64,000 nt of DNA, taken from Ancylobacter dichloromethanicus. GTDB lineage: Bacteria; Pseudomonadota; Alphaproteobacteria; Rhizobiales; Xanthobacteraceae. Location: contig NZ_JAHBGC010000011.1 of the NCBI RefSeq assembly GCF_018390645.1, positions 113,353-177,352 on the forward strand. Reading direction: 5' to 3'. The notes beneath the pieces are model-generated. The model searched no databases and was not told the origin of the DNA. It worked only from the letters and a program-made list of their open reading frames with translations. Shown piece after piece: positions 52,695 to 61,596 of this stretch; the stretch's first letter is position 1, and the number at the start of each line of letters is the position of its first letter. A program made the position numbers and the translations under genes.

Positions 52695-53372
52695 CTATTG
52701 CAGCGTGCCGTCGCCTTCGCCGCCGGTGCGGGCCATGGTCATCTGGGTGACGGCGATCAGCATCTCGGCGCGCGAGGCGAGGCTCGGCGCCTCCAGCAGC
52801 GCCTGCTTCTCGCGCGGGCCGAAGGGGGCCATCATGGCGAGGGCGTTGACCAGCGCCTCGTTGGGCGCGTCCTTGATGCTCTTCCAGTCGGCTTCCAGCC
52901 GGTTGGCGTCGAGATAGTCGGCCAGCGTGCGCAGCAGCGTGCCGCGGTCGACCCCCTCGGCGCCGGCATTGGGGGTGAAATCGTCGCGGAACGGCTCGTA
53001 ATCGACCCGGGCCTGCCGGAACGGGGTGCCGGAATCGACTTCTGCCACCACCCTGAAGCGGGCGATGCCGCTGAGGTTGAGCAGGTAGCGCCCGTCGCCG
53101 CTCTCGGCGATCTCGGTGATGCGGCCGACGCAGCCGACGCCGACGATCTCCGGCGCGCCCGGCACGGAGAGGGCCGCCGGCTCCGGGGCGGTCTGGATGA
53201 TGCCGATCAGCCGGTTACCGGCCAGCGCGGCGTCGATCATGGCGACATAGCGCGGCTCGAACACGTTGAGCGGCAGCTGGCAGCGCGGCAGCAGCAGCGC
53301 CCCCTCGAGCGGGAAGAGCGGGATGATGGACGCCAGCTCGGACGGGGCCGTGTAGGGATTGTTGATCGCCAT
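52695..53372 (-). CDS. LON peptidase N-terminal-domain protein
   Basis: 225 aa consisting of the substrate-binding N domain of Lon without ATPase or protease. IPLFPLEGALLLPRCQLPLNVFEPRY is the family's start (cited here by parts: PLFPLEGALLLP, LPLNVFEPRY), then GVGCVGRITEIAE and GDGRYLLNLSGIARFRV. Role in protein quality control unproven. Downstream of the CnoX-like gene in the same direction. Confidence 0.92.
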   Translation of the reverse strand: MAINNPYTAPSELASIIPLFPLEGALLLPRCQLPLNVFEPRYVAMIDAALAGNRLIGIIQTAPEPAALSVPGAPEIVGVGCVGRITEIAESGDGRYLLNLSGIARFRVVAEVDSGTPFRQARVDYEPFRDDFTPNAGAEGVDRGTLLRTLADYLDANRLEADWKSIKDAPNEALVNALAMMAPFGPREKQALLEAPSLASRAEMLIAVTQMTMARTGGEGDGTLQ

Positions 53373-53432
53373 TGCGTTCCTTGCGGGGGGTGGCGCGTTG
53401 CAACAGGTCTCGCGCCCGCGCGGGGCGGAGGC

Positions 53433-54344
53433 TCAGGCAAACAGCAGAGAGGACAGCCGGCGGCGGCCGGCAAGGGTGTGCTCGTCGGTCGGGCCCCACG
53501 CCTCGAAGAACTGCACCAATTGCTTGCGCGCGCCGTCATCGTTCCAGGTGCGGTCCTTGCGCACGATGGACAGCAGATGGTCCAGCGCCTCCTCGCGCTT
53601 GCCGCGGGCGCTGAGCGCCACCGCGAGGTCGAAGCGGGCCTGATGGTCGAGCGGATTGGCGGCGACCTTCGCCTCCAGTTCCTTCACGTCGCCCAGCGCG
53701 GCCGCGGCCTCTTCCAGCTCGATGGCGGCGCGGACGGCGGCGAGGGCGCTGTCGGTGGCGCCGGCCTCGGGCGCCAGAGCGAGGGTGGCCTTGGCCTGTT
53801 CGAGGTTGCCGGCGGCCAGCTCGGTGCGGGCGAGGCCGGCGATGGCGGCGAGATTGGCCGGCTCCTCGCCCAGCACGGCGGCAAAGATCTCCGCCGCCCC
53901 GACGAGGTCGCCCTCGGCCAGCGCCGCCTCGCCGCTGGCGAGGATGTCGGCGGTGTCGTTGCCGCCGCCGGAGGCCGCGACCAGCTTGTCCACCAGCGCC
54001 TTGACCTGGGTCTCCGGCTGCGCGCCCATGAAGCCGTCGACCGGCTGGCCGTTGACGAAGGCATAGACGGTGGGCAGCGACTGGATGCCGAGCTGCTGGG
54101 CCACGGCGGGGTGATCGTCGGTATTCATCTTGGCGAGGCGGACCTTGCCCTTGGCGGCGCGCACCACCTTCTCGATGACCGGGGTGAGCTGGCGGCAGGG
54201 GCCGCACCACGGAGCCCAGAAATCGACCAGCACCGGACGCAGGCGCGATTCCTCGACGACCTCCTTCATGAAGCTCTGGGTGGTGACGTCGATCACCACA
54301 TCGTCGCCATTGGCGGCGGGAGAGGAGGGCTGGTTCAGCAACAT
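53433..54344 (-). CDS. Thioredoxin-TPR chaperone, CnoX/YbbN-like
   Basis: 303 aa. A thioredoxin domain with active-site WCGPC (Cys47/Cys50), preceded by LVDFWAPW, and followed by helical TPR-like repeats (about 125-300). CnoX proteins hold clients for GroEL in oxidative stress; here both Cys are kept, as in alphaproteobacterial redox-active CnoX. ATG 54344 follows GAGGAC. Confidence 0.92.
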   Translation of the reverse strand: MLLNQPSSPAANGDDVVIDVTTQSFMKEVVEESRLRPVLVDFWAPWCGPCRQLTPVIEKVVRAAKGKVRLAKMNTDDHPAVAQQLGIQSLPTVYAFVNGQPVDGFMGAQPETQVKALVDKLVAASGGGNDTADILASGEAALAEGDLVGAAEIFAAVLGEEPANLAAIAGLARTELAAGNLEQAKATLALAPEAGATDSALAAVRAAIELEEAAAALGDVKELEAKVAANPLDHQARFDLAVALSARGKREEALDHLLSIVRKDRTWNDDGARKQLVQFFEAWGPTDEHTLAGRRRLSSLLFA

Positions 54345-54420
54345 CTGTCGTCCTCGCAATGGGTGCGCGTACTCGCGCTCTAAGATGGTCCGTGCCGTCG
54401 TGAATGCAACGGGGCGGCGC

Positions 54421-54972
54421 TCACCCCGCGGGCGCCGGCGCCTCGCCCGCCTCGCCGCGGCGGGGCACCGGCAGGATCAGCGGCTCGTGGCCGGTGGCGC
54501 GCAGGAAGCGCACCAGGTCGTCGCGGCGGATGGTGGTGGTGGCGGTGTTGACCAGCGGGTGGCAGTTGATCTCGTCATGGGCCATCAGCCCGGCGTCGAG
54601 CACGACGGTGACGCGGCCCGCGACATCGTTGACCGGGCCGAAGGCGGTGACCGCGCCGGGCTTCACCCCGAGCACCTCTTCCAGCAGCTCGGCGCTGCCG
54701 AAGGAGAGCTTGCCGGCGGCGTCGAGCGGGCCGTGCAGGCTCTTGAGATCGACCCGCGTCTCCTCCTCGACCACGACGAGGAAGAGATTGCCCTTCTTGT
54801 CCTTGAGGAACAGGTTCTTGGTGTGGCCGCCGGCGATGTCGCCGCGCAGCGCCTGCGAATCCTCCACCGTGAACAGCGGCGGGTGCTCGACCGTGCGTGT
54901 GGCGATGCCGAGTTCGTCCAGCCGGGCGAGGAGGTCGTCGCGCGAAAGCGGGGCAGAGGTGTGGGCTGTCAT
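54421..54972 (-). CDS. Prolyl-tRNA editing protein (YbaK/ProX family)
   Basis: 183 aa; hydrolyses mischarged alanyl- or other aminoacyl-tRNA(Pro) in trans. GGHTKNLFLKDKKGNLFLVV contains the substrate Lys; FGSAELLEEVLGVKPGAVTAFG and GLMAHDEINCHPLVNTATTT are the family's segments. ATG 54972 was chosen for the family's length. Same strand as the CnoX-like gene, 77 bp upstream of it. Confidence 0.9.
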   Translation of the reverse strand: MTAHTSAPLSRDDLLARLDELGIATRTVEHPPLFTVEDSQALRGDIAGGHTKNLFLKDKKGNLFLVVVEEETRVDLKSLHGPLDAAGKLSFGSAELLEEVLGVKPGAVTAFGPVNDVAGRVTVVLDAGLMAHDEINCHPLVNTATTTIRRDDLVRFLRATGHEPLILPVPRRGEAGEAPAPAG

Positions 54973-55186
54973 GGGACGGTCGCGGCCGGTGCGGGAGGAA
55001 GGGAGCCCGCGCGTTCTAATGCGGGCGGAGGGGCGACCGCAAGCGTCGACGCCGTGCTGTCGACGGCACGGCGCGGGCCGGCGCCGCCGGCCCCCGCGCC
55101 GGATGCAGGGCGGGCGCGCGCGGAACCGCCGTTGACAGCCGCCGGGGCGCGGGCCCACATCTGGCGGGCACAGTGCGGGAGACATC

Positions 55187-55990
55187 ATGCGTCCAGTCAT
55201 CGGTGTGATCAGCGACGTGAAGGCCCTCGGCGGCCACATCGTCCATGGCGTCACGGAGAAATACATCTACGCCGTCGCGCGCGGCGCGCAGGCGATGCCG
55301 GTGCTCCTTCCCGGCACTGTCTCGGCGGTGGATGCCGACATGGCGCCCGAGCGCGCGGTGGTGGAGGAGATCCTCGATACGGTCGACGCGCTGTTCCTGC
55401 CGGGCAGCCCCTCCAATGTCGGGCCACAGCATTATGGCGATCTGCCGCACGACCCGCCGCTGCCGGCCGACCCGCACCGCGACGACATTTCGCTGCCGCT
55501 GATCCGCGCGGCGCTGGAGCGCGGCGTGCCGCTGTTCGGGGTGTGCCGGGGGTTCCAGGAAATGAACGTGGCGCTGGGCGGCACGCTGTTCCAGAAGCTT
55601 TACGAGCAGCCCGGCCGCTTCGACCACCGGGAGGATTCCGGCCTCGACATCGAGGGCCAGTACGCCCCGGCGCACGAGGTGATGCTGGCCGCCGACGGGC
55701 TGCTGGCGAGCCTCGCCGGGGCGACAAGCTGGCGGGTGAACTCGCTGCACGGCCAGGGCGTGGCGAGGCTGGCGCCGGACGTGGTGGTGGAGGCGCAGGC
55801 GGCCGACGGCACCATCGAGGCGTTCCGGGTGCCGGACGCGCCGGGCTTCAACATGGCGATCCAGTGGCACCCGGAATGGCGCTTCTGGCAGGACAAGCTG
55901 TCCAGCGGCATCTTCACCGCCTTCGGCGCGGCGGCGCGGCTGGCGGCCGAGCGCCGGCGCGGCGGGGCCCGGCTGAAGGCGACGGGCTGA
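55187..55990 (+). CDS. Class I glutamine amidotransferase-like hydrolase (PuuD family)
   Basis: 267 aa; the family cleaves gamma-glutamyl-GABA in putrescine breakdown. Nucleophile Cys120 in GVCRGFQEMNVALGG and the His-Glu of the triad in QWHPEW (near residue 226). PLLPG-type start replaced by PVLLPGTVSAVD; LFLPGSPSNVGPQHYG is the family's loop. Alone on the plus strand; convergent with a GntR gene. The 214 bp before it contain a TTGACA (55132) but no clear -10. Confidence 0.88.
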   Translation: MRPVIGVISDVKALGGHIVHGVTEKYIYAVARGAQAMPVLLPGTVSAVDADMAPERAVVEEILDTVDALFLPGSPSNVGPQHYGDLPHDPPLPADPHRDDISLPLIRAALERGVPLFGVCRGFQEMNVALGGTLFQKLYEQPGRFDHREDSGLDIEGQYAPAHEVMLAADGLLASLAGATSWRVNSLHGQGVARLAPDVVVEAQAADGTIEAFRVPDAPGFNMAIQWHPEWRFWQDKLSSGIFTAFGAAARLAAERRRGGARLKATG

Positions 55991-56008
55991 GGCCGGGTTT
56001 TCACCCGA

Positions 56009-56039
56009 CGTCATCGCCGGGCCTGACCCGTGGATGACG
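56009..56039. repeat. REP-like palindrome
   Basis: CGTCATC (56009) and GATGACG (56033) with inner CGGG/CCCG pairs; between convergent genes. Same end sequence as the repeat at 1211. Confidence 0.6.
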
Positions 56040-56057
56040 TTGGGGGAGGCGCGCCGC

Positions 56058-56732
56058 CTACCCCAACTGCGCCAGGAGATGGCCGATGCCGTCGCGGATG
56101 TCGGCCTCGATGGCGCGGCGCAGCGCCGGCTCGTCGCGCGCCCGCAGCGCCGTGAGGGCCTGGGCGTGGCGGTCCACGGGGTAATGGGTCTCCAGGTCGG
56201 CCAGCGCCATGCGCATGAACGGGCCGATCTGCAGCCACACCGATTCGATCAGCGGCAGCAGCACATTGTCCGCCCGCCCACCATAGAGCGCGGCATGGAA
56301 GGCGAGGTTGGTCTCGATCATCGCCTCGGTGTCGCCGGCTTCCACCGCCGCGTCGGACTCGGCGTTGAGCGCGTCGAGCCGGGCGATGAAGGCGTCGTTC
56401 GCCCCGGCGAGCGCGCGCGCGGCGGCCTCGCATTCCAGCAGGGTGCGCGCCGCCATCAACTCCTCGAAGCGACGGGCGGTCATTTCCGGCACCCGGACGC
56501 GGCGATTGTCGAGCAGCACCAGCGCCCGCTCGGCCACCAGCCGGCGCAGCGCCTCGCGCACCGGCATGGAGGACACCCCGAGCGCGTCGGCGAGGCCGCG
56601 GATGGTCACCGCCTTGCCGGGCGGGAAGCGGCCGGCCATGACCGAGCGGCGCAGCCGGCGAAACACCCATTGCTGCAGGGTCTCGCCGTCGAGGCGCGGG
56701 TCCTGGGCGAGATCGAGGGCAGGAGAATCCAT
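56058..56732 (-). CDS. GntR-family (FCD) transcriptional regulator
   Basis: 224 aa. HTH VFRRLRRSVMAGRFPPGKAV then IRGLADALGVSSMPVREALR; FCD domain with NLAFHAALYGG and HAQALTALRARDE. Its target is not evident: neighbours are PuuD-like and Trm112 genes. Differs clearly from the island's GntR protein. Confidence 0.9.
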   Translation of the reverse strand: MDSPALDLAQDPRLDGETLQQWVFRRLRRSVMAGRFPPGKAVTIRGLADALGVSSMPVREALRRLVAERALVLLDNRRVRVPEMTARRFEELMAARTLLECEAAARALAGANDAFIARLDALNAESDAAVEAGDTEAMIETNLAFHAALYGGRADNVLLPLIESVWLQIGPFMRMALADLETHYPVDRHAQALTALRARDEPALRRAIEADIRDGIGHLLAQLG

Positions 56733-56737
56733 GGCTC

Positions 56738-56770
56738 GTTGGCGACCGAAGGGTTGTTGGCGACCGAAGG
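56738..56770. repeat. Short tandem repeat upstream of the GntR gene
   Basis: GTTGGCGACCGAAGG occurs at 56738-56752 and again at 56756-56770 (period 18), next to the GntR start codon. Confidence 0.7.
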
Positions 56771-56869
56771 CTCGCGGGTGGCGCGGTGGCGACGTGAGAA
56801 TGTCAGCTTGCTGCGCTATATAGCCGGAATATCATCCATCCGTTCGCCGAGATCGCGAGAACCCTGCCC

Positions 56870-57097
56870 ATGGCCACCACCCCCGAGTTTCCCGCCGCGC
56901 GTTCGGGCTACGAGATCGATCCCAAGCTGCTCGAACTGCTGGTCTGCCCCGTCACCAAGGGGCCGCTCGACTACAACCGGGCGGGCCATGAGCTGGTCTC
57001 GCGCGCGGCGCGGCTGGCCTACCCGATCCGCGACGGCATCCCGATCCTGCTCGCCGACGAGGCGCGCACGCTGACAGAGGAAGAAGCGGCGCGGTAG
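56870..57097 (+). CDS. Trm112-family protein
   Basis: 75 aa. [19 protein letters not shown] holds the one conserved Cys, and [16 protein letters not shown] is the family's end; eukaryotic Trm112 activates methyltransferases, while the bacterial YcaR-like form has an unclear role. Convergent with the Ubi-type gene, 3 bp apart. Confidence 0.92.
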   Translation: MATTPEFPAARSGYEIDPKLLELLVCPVTKGPLDYNRAGHELVSRAARLAYPIRDGIPILLADEARTLTEEEAAR

Positions 57098-57100
57098 TTT

Positions 57101-58339
57101 CTACAGCGCTTCCCCGCGCAGCAGGCGCGGCGACTGGCCGCCGAGGCCGGCGGCGTCGCGGATGAAGAACGACTTCAGCGCCGGCAGACGCTCGACCAGC
57201 CCGAGGCCGACATCGCGCACGAGGCGCACCGCGTCCGAGCGCATGCCGAACAGGCGGTTGAGCCCGTCGGTGGCGGCGCCCATGGCCAGCGTGTCGAAGC
57301 GGCGCCAGCGCTGGTAGCGCTCCAGCACGTCCGGCCCGCCAATGTCGAGGCCGAGCCGGGCGGCGTCGGTGACCGCCTCGGCCAGCGCGGCAACATCGCG
57401 CAGGCCCATATTGATGCCTTGGCCGGCGATGGGATGGATGGTGTGGGCGGCATCGCCCACCAGCGCGAGGCGATCACTGATGAAGGCGCGCGCCATCTGG
57501 AAGCCGAGCGGGAACGCCCTCGGCGCGTCGAGGATCTCGATTTCGCCGAGTTCCAGCCCGAAGCGCTGTTCCAGCTCGTCCCGCAGCAGCACACGGGGCA
57601 AAGCGAGCAGGCGCGCGGCGGCCTCGGTCGGCTCGGTCCAGACGATGGAGCAGCGATTGCCGGTGAGCGGCAGCAGGGCGAACGGCCCGGCGGGCAGGAA
57701 ATGCTCGATCGCCCGGCCGCCATGCGGGCGCTCATGGCCGACCGTCATCACGATGGCCGACTGGTGGTAGGACCAGCCGGTGACGCCGATGCCGGCCAGC
57801 GCGCGCAGCTTCGAGCGGGCACCGTCGCAGGCGGCGAGCAGGGAGGCGGCCGGTTCCGCGCCATCGGCCAGCCGCAGTGCGGTGCCGGCCGGGCCGGGGG
57901 TGAAGCCGGCGACGCGGGTCGGCAGCAGCTCGATGCCGCGCGCGCGGGCCAGCTCCGTCATCGCGTCCTGCAGAACCGCATTGGGCACCATATGGGCGAA
58001 GGGCTCGCCCGGCTCCACCTCGCCGTCGAACGACAGGAACACCGGCCGGGCGGCGTCGCCGAGCTTCGAATCGGTGATTTCCATGGCGAGGATCGGCTCC
58101 GCTTCGCCGGCCACGCGCTCCCACACGCCGAGCGCCTCGAACAGGCGGCGGGCGCCGGCGGCGATGGCCGAGGCGCGCAGATCCGTGCTCGCCGGACGAG
58201 AGGAGGCGGGGTCGGCGACGGCGAAGCGCGCGCCGTCCCCCAGCCCCTGCCGCAGCGCCAGCGCGAGGGACAGGCCGGCGAGCCCGCCGCCCGCCATCAC
58301 CGCATCGTATCGCCGCGGCCGCATGGATTGCTGCTGCAT
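57101..58339 (-). CDS. FAD-dependent ubiquinone-biosynthesis-type hydroxylase (UbiH/UbiF/COQ6 family)
   Basis: 412-aa flavin monooxygenase that adds a ring hydroxyl in ubiquinone synthesis. FAD motif DAVMAGGGLAGLSLALALRQ (residues about 11-30), DLRASAIAAGARRLFEALGV, and GDAAHTIHPIAGQGINMGLRD, the family signature, near residue 280-300. Alphaproteobacteria often have one broad UbiL-type enzyme, so the ring position is not assigned. ATG 58339 with GGAGG upstream. Divergent from tesB. Confidence 0.9.
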   Translation of the reverse strand: MQQQSMRPRRYDAVMAGGGLAGLSLALALRQGLGDGARFAVADPASSRPASTDLRASAIAAGARRLFEALGVWERVAGEAEPILAMEITDSKLGDAARPVFLSFDGEVEPGEPFAHMVPNAVLQDAMTELARARGIELLPTRVAGFTPGPAGTALRLADGAEPAASLLAACDGARSKLRALAGIGVTGWSYHQSAIVMTVGHERPHGGRAIEHFLPAGPFALLPLTGNRCSIVWTEPTEAAARLLALPRVLLRDELEQRFGLELGEIEILDAPRAFPLGFQMARAFISDRLALVGDAAHTIHPIAGQGINMGLRDVAALAEAVTDAARLGLDIGGPDVLERYQRWRRFDTLAMGAATDGLNRLFGMRSDAVRLVRDVGLGLVERLPALKSFFIRDAAGLGGQSPRLLRGEAL

Positions 58340-58467
58340 CGCTTTTCGCCTCCGCTCCCGACCATCCGCGCATTGTGCACCGGCCATCCTATGCCTTAGC
58401 TACGCAGCCCGGACAATGAGCGCGATCAAGGCCGCGCCCGTGCCGCCAGCCGAGGAGCCGACCGCCG

Positions 58468-59331
58468 ATGACCAACAGCGCCGCCGAACTCGTCGCCCTG
58501 CTCGATCTGGAGCGGCTGGAAGACAACCTCTTCCGCGGCGACAACCCGCCGGAATCCTGGCCGTTCCGCACCCGGGTGTTCGGCGGGCAGGTGCTGGCGC
58601 AGGCGCTGGTGGCGGCGCAGCGCACGGTGGAAGGGGCGGGCGCCCATTCCATGCACGCCTATTTCCTGCTCGGCGGCGATCCGAACGTGCCGATCGTCTA
58701 TGACGTCGAGCGGGTGCGCGACGGGCGCAGCTTCGCCACGCGGCGCGCGGTGGCGATCCAGCACGGACGGCCGATTTTCATCATGTCGGTGTCGTTCCAT
58801 CGCGAGGAGCCGGGGCTGGAGCACCAGCTCGACCTCGACATGGAGGTGCCAGCCCCCGAGGAGGTGCCGGGCATCGGCGAACTCCCCGAGACCGTGCTCG
58901 CCCGGCTGCCGGCGCCGGTGCGGAACTACTGGCTGCGGCCGCGCCCGATCGAGCTCAAGCCGATCGGCCTGGGCGAACGGCACGAGGCGCCGCGCCGCGC
59001 CGTCTGGTTCCGCGCCAATGGCCGGCTGCCGGACGAAGCCGGCCTGCACCGCGCGGTGCTGGCCTATGCCAGCGACATGACGCTGCTGGAGGCGACCACG
59101 GTGCTGCACGACACCAGCGTGCTCGGCGAGACCTTGCAGGCGGCCAGCCTCGACCATGCGCTGTGGCTGCATCGCTCCTTTCGCGCCGATGACTGGCTGC
59201 TCTACGCGCAGGACAGCCCGAGTGCGTCGGGCGCCCGCGGGCTGGCGCGCGGGCTGGTCTATGACCGGGCCGGGCGGCTGGTCGCCTCGGTGGCGCAGGA
59301 AGGGCTGATCCGCCCGATAGCGCCTTCATAA
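58468..59331 (+). CDS. tesB: Acyl-CoA thioesterase II
   Basis: 287-aa double hot-dog thioesterase. FRGDNPPESWPFRTRVFGGQ near the start with VLAQALVAAQRTV; FHREEPGLEHQ; VWFRANGRLPDE; catalytic Asp candidate in LAYASDMTLLEATTV and FRADDWLLYAQDSPSASGAR. Frees fatty acids from CoA. Stands before glnK, as in many rhizobia. Confidence 0.94.
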   Translation: MTNSAAELVALLDLERLEDNLFRGDNPPESWPFRTRVFGGQVLAQALVAAQRTVEGAGAHSMHAYFLLGGDPNVPIVYDVERVRDGRSFATRRAVAIQHGRPIFIMSVSFHREEPGLEHQLDLDMEVPAPEEVPGIGELPETVLARLPAPVRNYWLRPRPIELKPIGLGERHEAPRRAVWFRANGRLPDEAGLHRAVLAYASDMTLLEATTVLHDTSVLGETLQAASLDHALWLHRSFRADDWLLYAQDSPSASGARGLARGLVYDRAGRLVASVAQEGLIRPIAPS

Positions 59332-59517
59332 CGGGCAGTTGCCTAAAAATTAGTCTATATATGGCAATTGTGCGGCAATGACTCAGGATGGGGCAGGGTG
59401 CCGATCAACAATTGAGCAAGCAGGCCGTGCGGCGACACGGCGGAAGGGCTCCCGCACGCGCCGTGGAGGGCCGCGGAATTCCGGCCGAGGCCGCAAGAAC
59501 CGTTGATCTGACAGGGT

Positions 59518-59532
59518 TGGCACGCGAATTGA
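59518..59532 (+). promoter_or_regulatory. Sigma-54 promoter of glnK-amtB
   Basis: TGGCACG-CGAA-TTGA matches the -24/-12 consensus (GG, ten bases, then GA in place of GC). It is 110 bp before glnK. The rest of the 310-bp gap has an AT-rich stretch at 59345-59362 flanked by TTGCC and GGCAA, a possible NtrC site of low certainty, and no gene. Confidence 0.75.
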
Positions 59533-59641
59533 TTCTTTCTGGTCGGCTTGACCGAACGGTTGGAACAATCCGCCTGGCCGAGTCCGACATGAAACGCCCG
59601 GAACCCCGCCAGCGGTTCGGGGCCAAGCGGGGACAGGAACC

Positions 59642-59980
59642 ATGAAGATCGTCATGGCTATCATCAAGCCTTTCAAGCTTGAGGAAGTCCGGGATGCGCT
59701 CACTGGCATTGGTGTGCACGGACTGACCGTCACGGAAGTCAAGGGATATGGCCGTCAGAAGGGCCACACCGAGATCTACCGCGGCGCCGAATATGCGGTG
59801 AGCTTCCTGCCGAAGCTCAAGATCGAGGTCGCCGTGCCTTCCGATCAGGTTTCCAAGGTCATCGACGCCATTACCACTTCGGCCAAGACCGGCCAGATCG
59901 GCGACGGCAAGATCTTCGTCTATGCGATCGACCAGGCCGTGCGCATCCGCACCGGCGAGACCGACGCCGACGCGCTTTGA
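59642..59980 (+). CDS. glnK: P-II nitrogen regulatory protein
   Basis: 112-aa trimeric regulator that senses ATP/ADP and 2-oxoglutarate and blocks AmtB when nitrogen is plentiful. T-loop GYGRQKGHTEIYRGAEY with the uridylylated Tyr51; FLPKLKIEVAVPSDQV and GKIFVYAIDQAVRIRTGE complete the family pattern. ATG 59642 follows AGGAACC. Next to amtB. Confidence 0.96.
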   Translation: MKIVMAIIKPFKLEEVRDALTGIGVHGLTVTEVKGYGRQKGHTEIYRGAEYAVSFLPKLKIEVAVPSDQVSKVIDAITTSAKTGQIGDGKIFVYAIDQAVRIRTGETDADAL

Positions 59981-60031
59981 GCCCGCGTCACTGATCCCGA
60001 CATTTTCCGATTGCGACGGAGCACTGAACCC

Positions 60032-61396
60032 ATGACGACGAAGAATTGGATACGCGCGGGCCTGCCTGCGCTGGCGATGACGGCGCTGTTCGCGGCCGCC
60101 GCTTTCGCCCAGGACAACCCGGCCACCGGCGCCGAAGCCACCGCCGAGGCCGCCGCCGCGGTCGTCACCGTGGACAAGGGCGACGTCACCTGGATGATGG
60201 TCTCCTCCATCCTGGTGCTGTTCATGACGGTGCCGGGCCTCGCCCTGTTCTATGGCGGCCTGGTGCGCGCCAAGAACATGCTGTCGGTGCTGATGCAGGT
60301 CACCGTCATCGCCGCGGTGATGATGCTGATCTGGGTGTTCTACGGCTACTCGCTCGCCTTCACCGACGGCAACGCCTTCATCGGCGGCTTCGACAAGGCC
60401 TTCCTCGCCGGCGTGACGACGGACAGCCTCGCCGACACCTTCTCGGCCAATGTCAAGATTCCCGAATACATCTTCATCGTGTTCCAGATGACCTTCTCGG
60501 CCATCACCCCGGCGCTGATCATCGGCGCCTTCGCGGAGCGCATGAAGTTCTCGGCGATCGTGCTGTTCTGCATCCTCTGGGTGACGTTCGTGTACTACCC
60601 GATCGCCCACATGGTGTGGTTCTCGGAGGGCTACCTGTTCGCCATGGGCGCGCTGGACTTCGCCGGCGGCACGGTGGTGCACATCAATGCCGGCATCGCC
60701 GGTCTGGTCGGCTGCATCATCATCGGCAAGCGCACCGGCTACGGCAAGGAACTGATGCCTCCCCACTCGCTGCCCTTCGCCATGGTCGGCGCCAGCGTCC
60801 TGTGGGTCGGCTGGTTCGGCTTCAATGCCGGCTCCAACCTCGAAGCCAATGCCGGCACCACGCTCGCCGTGATCAACACCTTCGTCGCCACCGCCGGCGC
60901 GATCGTCGGCTGGACGCTCATCGAGTGGCTGGCCAAGGGCAAGCCCTCCATGCTCGGCGCGATCTCCGGCATGGTCGCCGGCCTCGTCGCCATCACTCCG
61001 GCGGCCGGCCTTTCCGGCCCGCTCGGCGCGATCGTGCTCGGCTTCGTCGCCTCGATCATCTGCTTCTTCTTCTGCACCACCATCAAGAACGCGCTCGGCT
61101 ATGACGACAGCCTCGACGTGTTCGGCGTCCATGGCGTCGGCGGCATTGTCGGCGCCCTCGGCACCGGCATCGTCGTCGCCCCGGCGCTCGGCGGCCCCGG
61201 CGTCGCCGACTACGAGATGGGCCACCAGGTGTGGGTGCAGTTCCAGGCGGTGGCGATGACCATCGTGTGGTGCGGCGTGGTCTCGGCGATCCTCTACTAT
61301 GTCGTCAATGTCATCGTCGGCCTGCGGCCGTCGGTGGAGAAGGAGCGCGAGGGCCTCGACATCGTCGAGCATGGCGAGCGCGCCTACCACAGCTGA
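60032..61396 (+). CDS. amtB: Ammonium transporter
   Basis: 454-aa inner-membrane trimeric channel. A signal sequence (LPALAMTALFAAAAFAQ) is followed by eleven membrane helices. VPGLALFYGGLVRAKNML, GYSLAF, AFAERMKFSAI, DFAGGTVVHINAGIAGLVG with a pore His, and FGVHGVGGIVGALGTG with the second pore His. ATG 60032 was chosen for the signal peptide. Operon with glnK. Confidence 0.95.
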   Translation: MTTKNWIRAGLPALAMTALFAAAAFAQDNPATGAEATAEAAAAVVTVDKGDVTWMMVSSILVLFMTVPGLALFYGGLVRAKNMLSVLMQVTVIAAVMMLIWVFYGYSLAFTDGNAFIGGFDKAFLAGVTTDSLADTFSANVKIPEYIFIVFQMTFSAITPALIIGAFAERMKFSAIVLFCILWVTFVYYPIAHMVWFSEGYLFAMGALDFAGGTVVHINAGIAGLVGCIIIGKRTGYGKELMPPHSLPFAMVGASVLWVGWFGFNAGSNLEANAGTTLAVINTFVATAGAIVGWTLIEWLAKGKPSMLGAISGMVAGLVAITPAAGLSGPLGAIVLGFVASIICFFFCTTIKNALGYDDSLDVFGVHGVGGIVGALGTGIVVAPALGGPGVADYEMGHQVWVQFQAVAMTIVWCGVVSAILYYVVNVIVGLRPSVEKEREGLDIVEHGERAYHS

Positions 61397-61448
61397 TCCG
61401 GGGCTGGCCGTCGCCAGCCTCCCGTTCCGCAGCCTCCCGCTGCCTCAG

Positions 61449-61479
61449 GACCCCGGCATTCGCCGGGGTCTTTTCTTTT
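61449..61479 (+). terminator. Intrinsic terminator after amtB
   Basis: GACCCCGGC (61449-61457) pairs with GCCGGGGTC (61462-61470), loop ATTC, then TTTTCTTTT. Confidence 0.92.
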
Positions 61480-61596
61480 GCGCCGCGGCCCCGTTCCCGG
61501 CGCGGGCGCCGCGCCGGCTCCGGCATGGTTAAGAACGCCTTTACCGCAGCGGCGCTATTGTGCCGGGAGAGGCCGCATTCCCGCGGCCGAGGCGAG

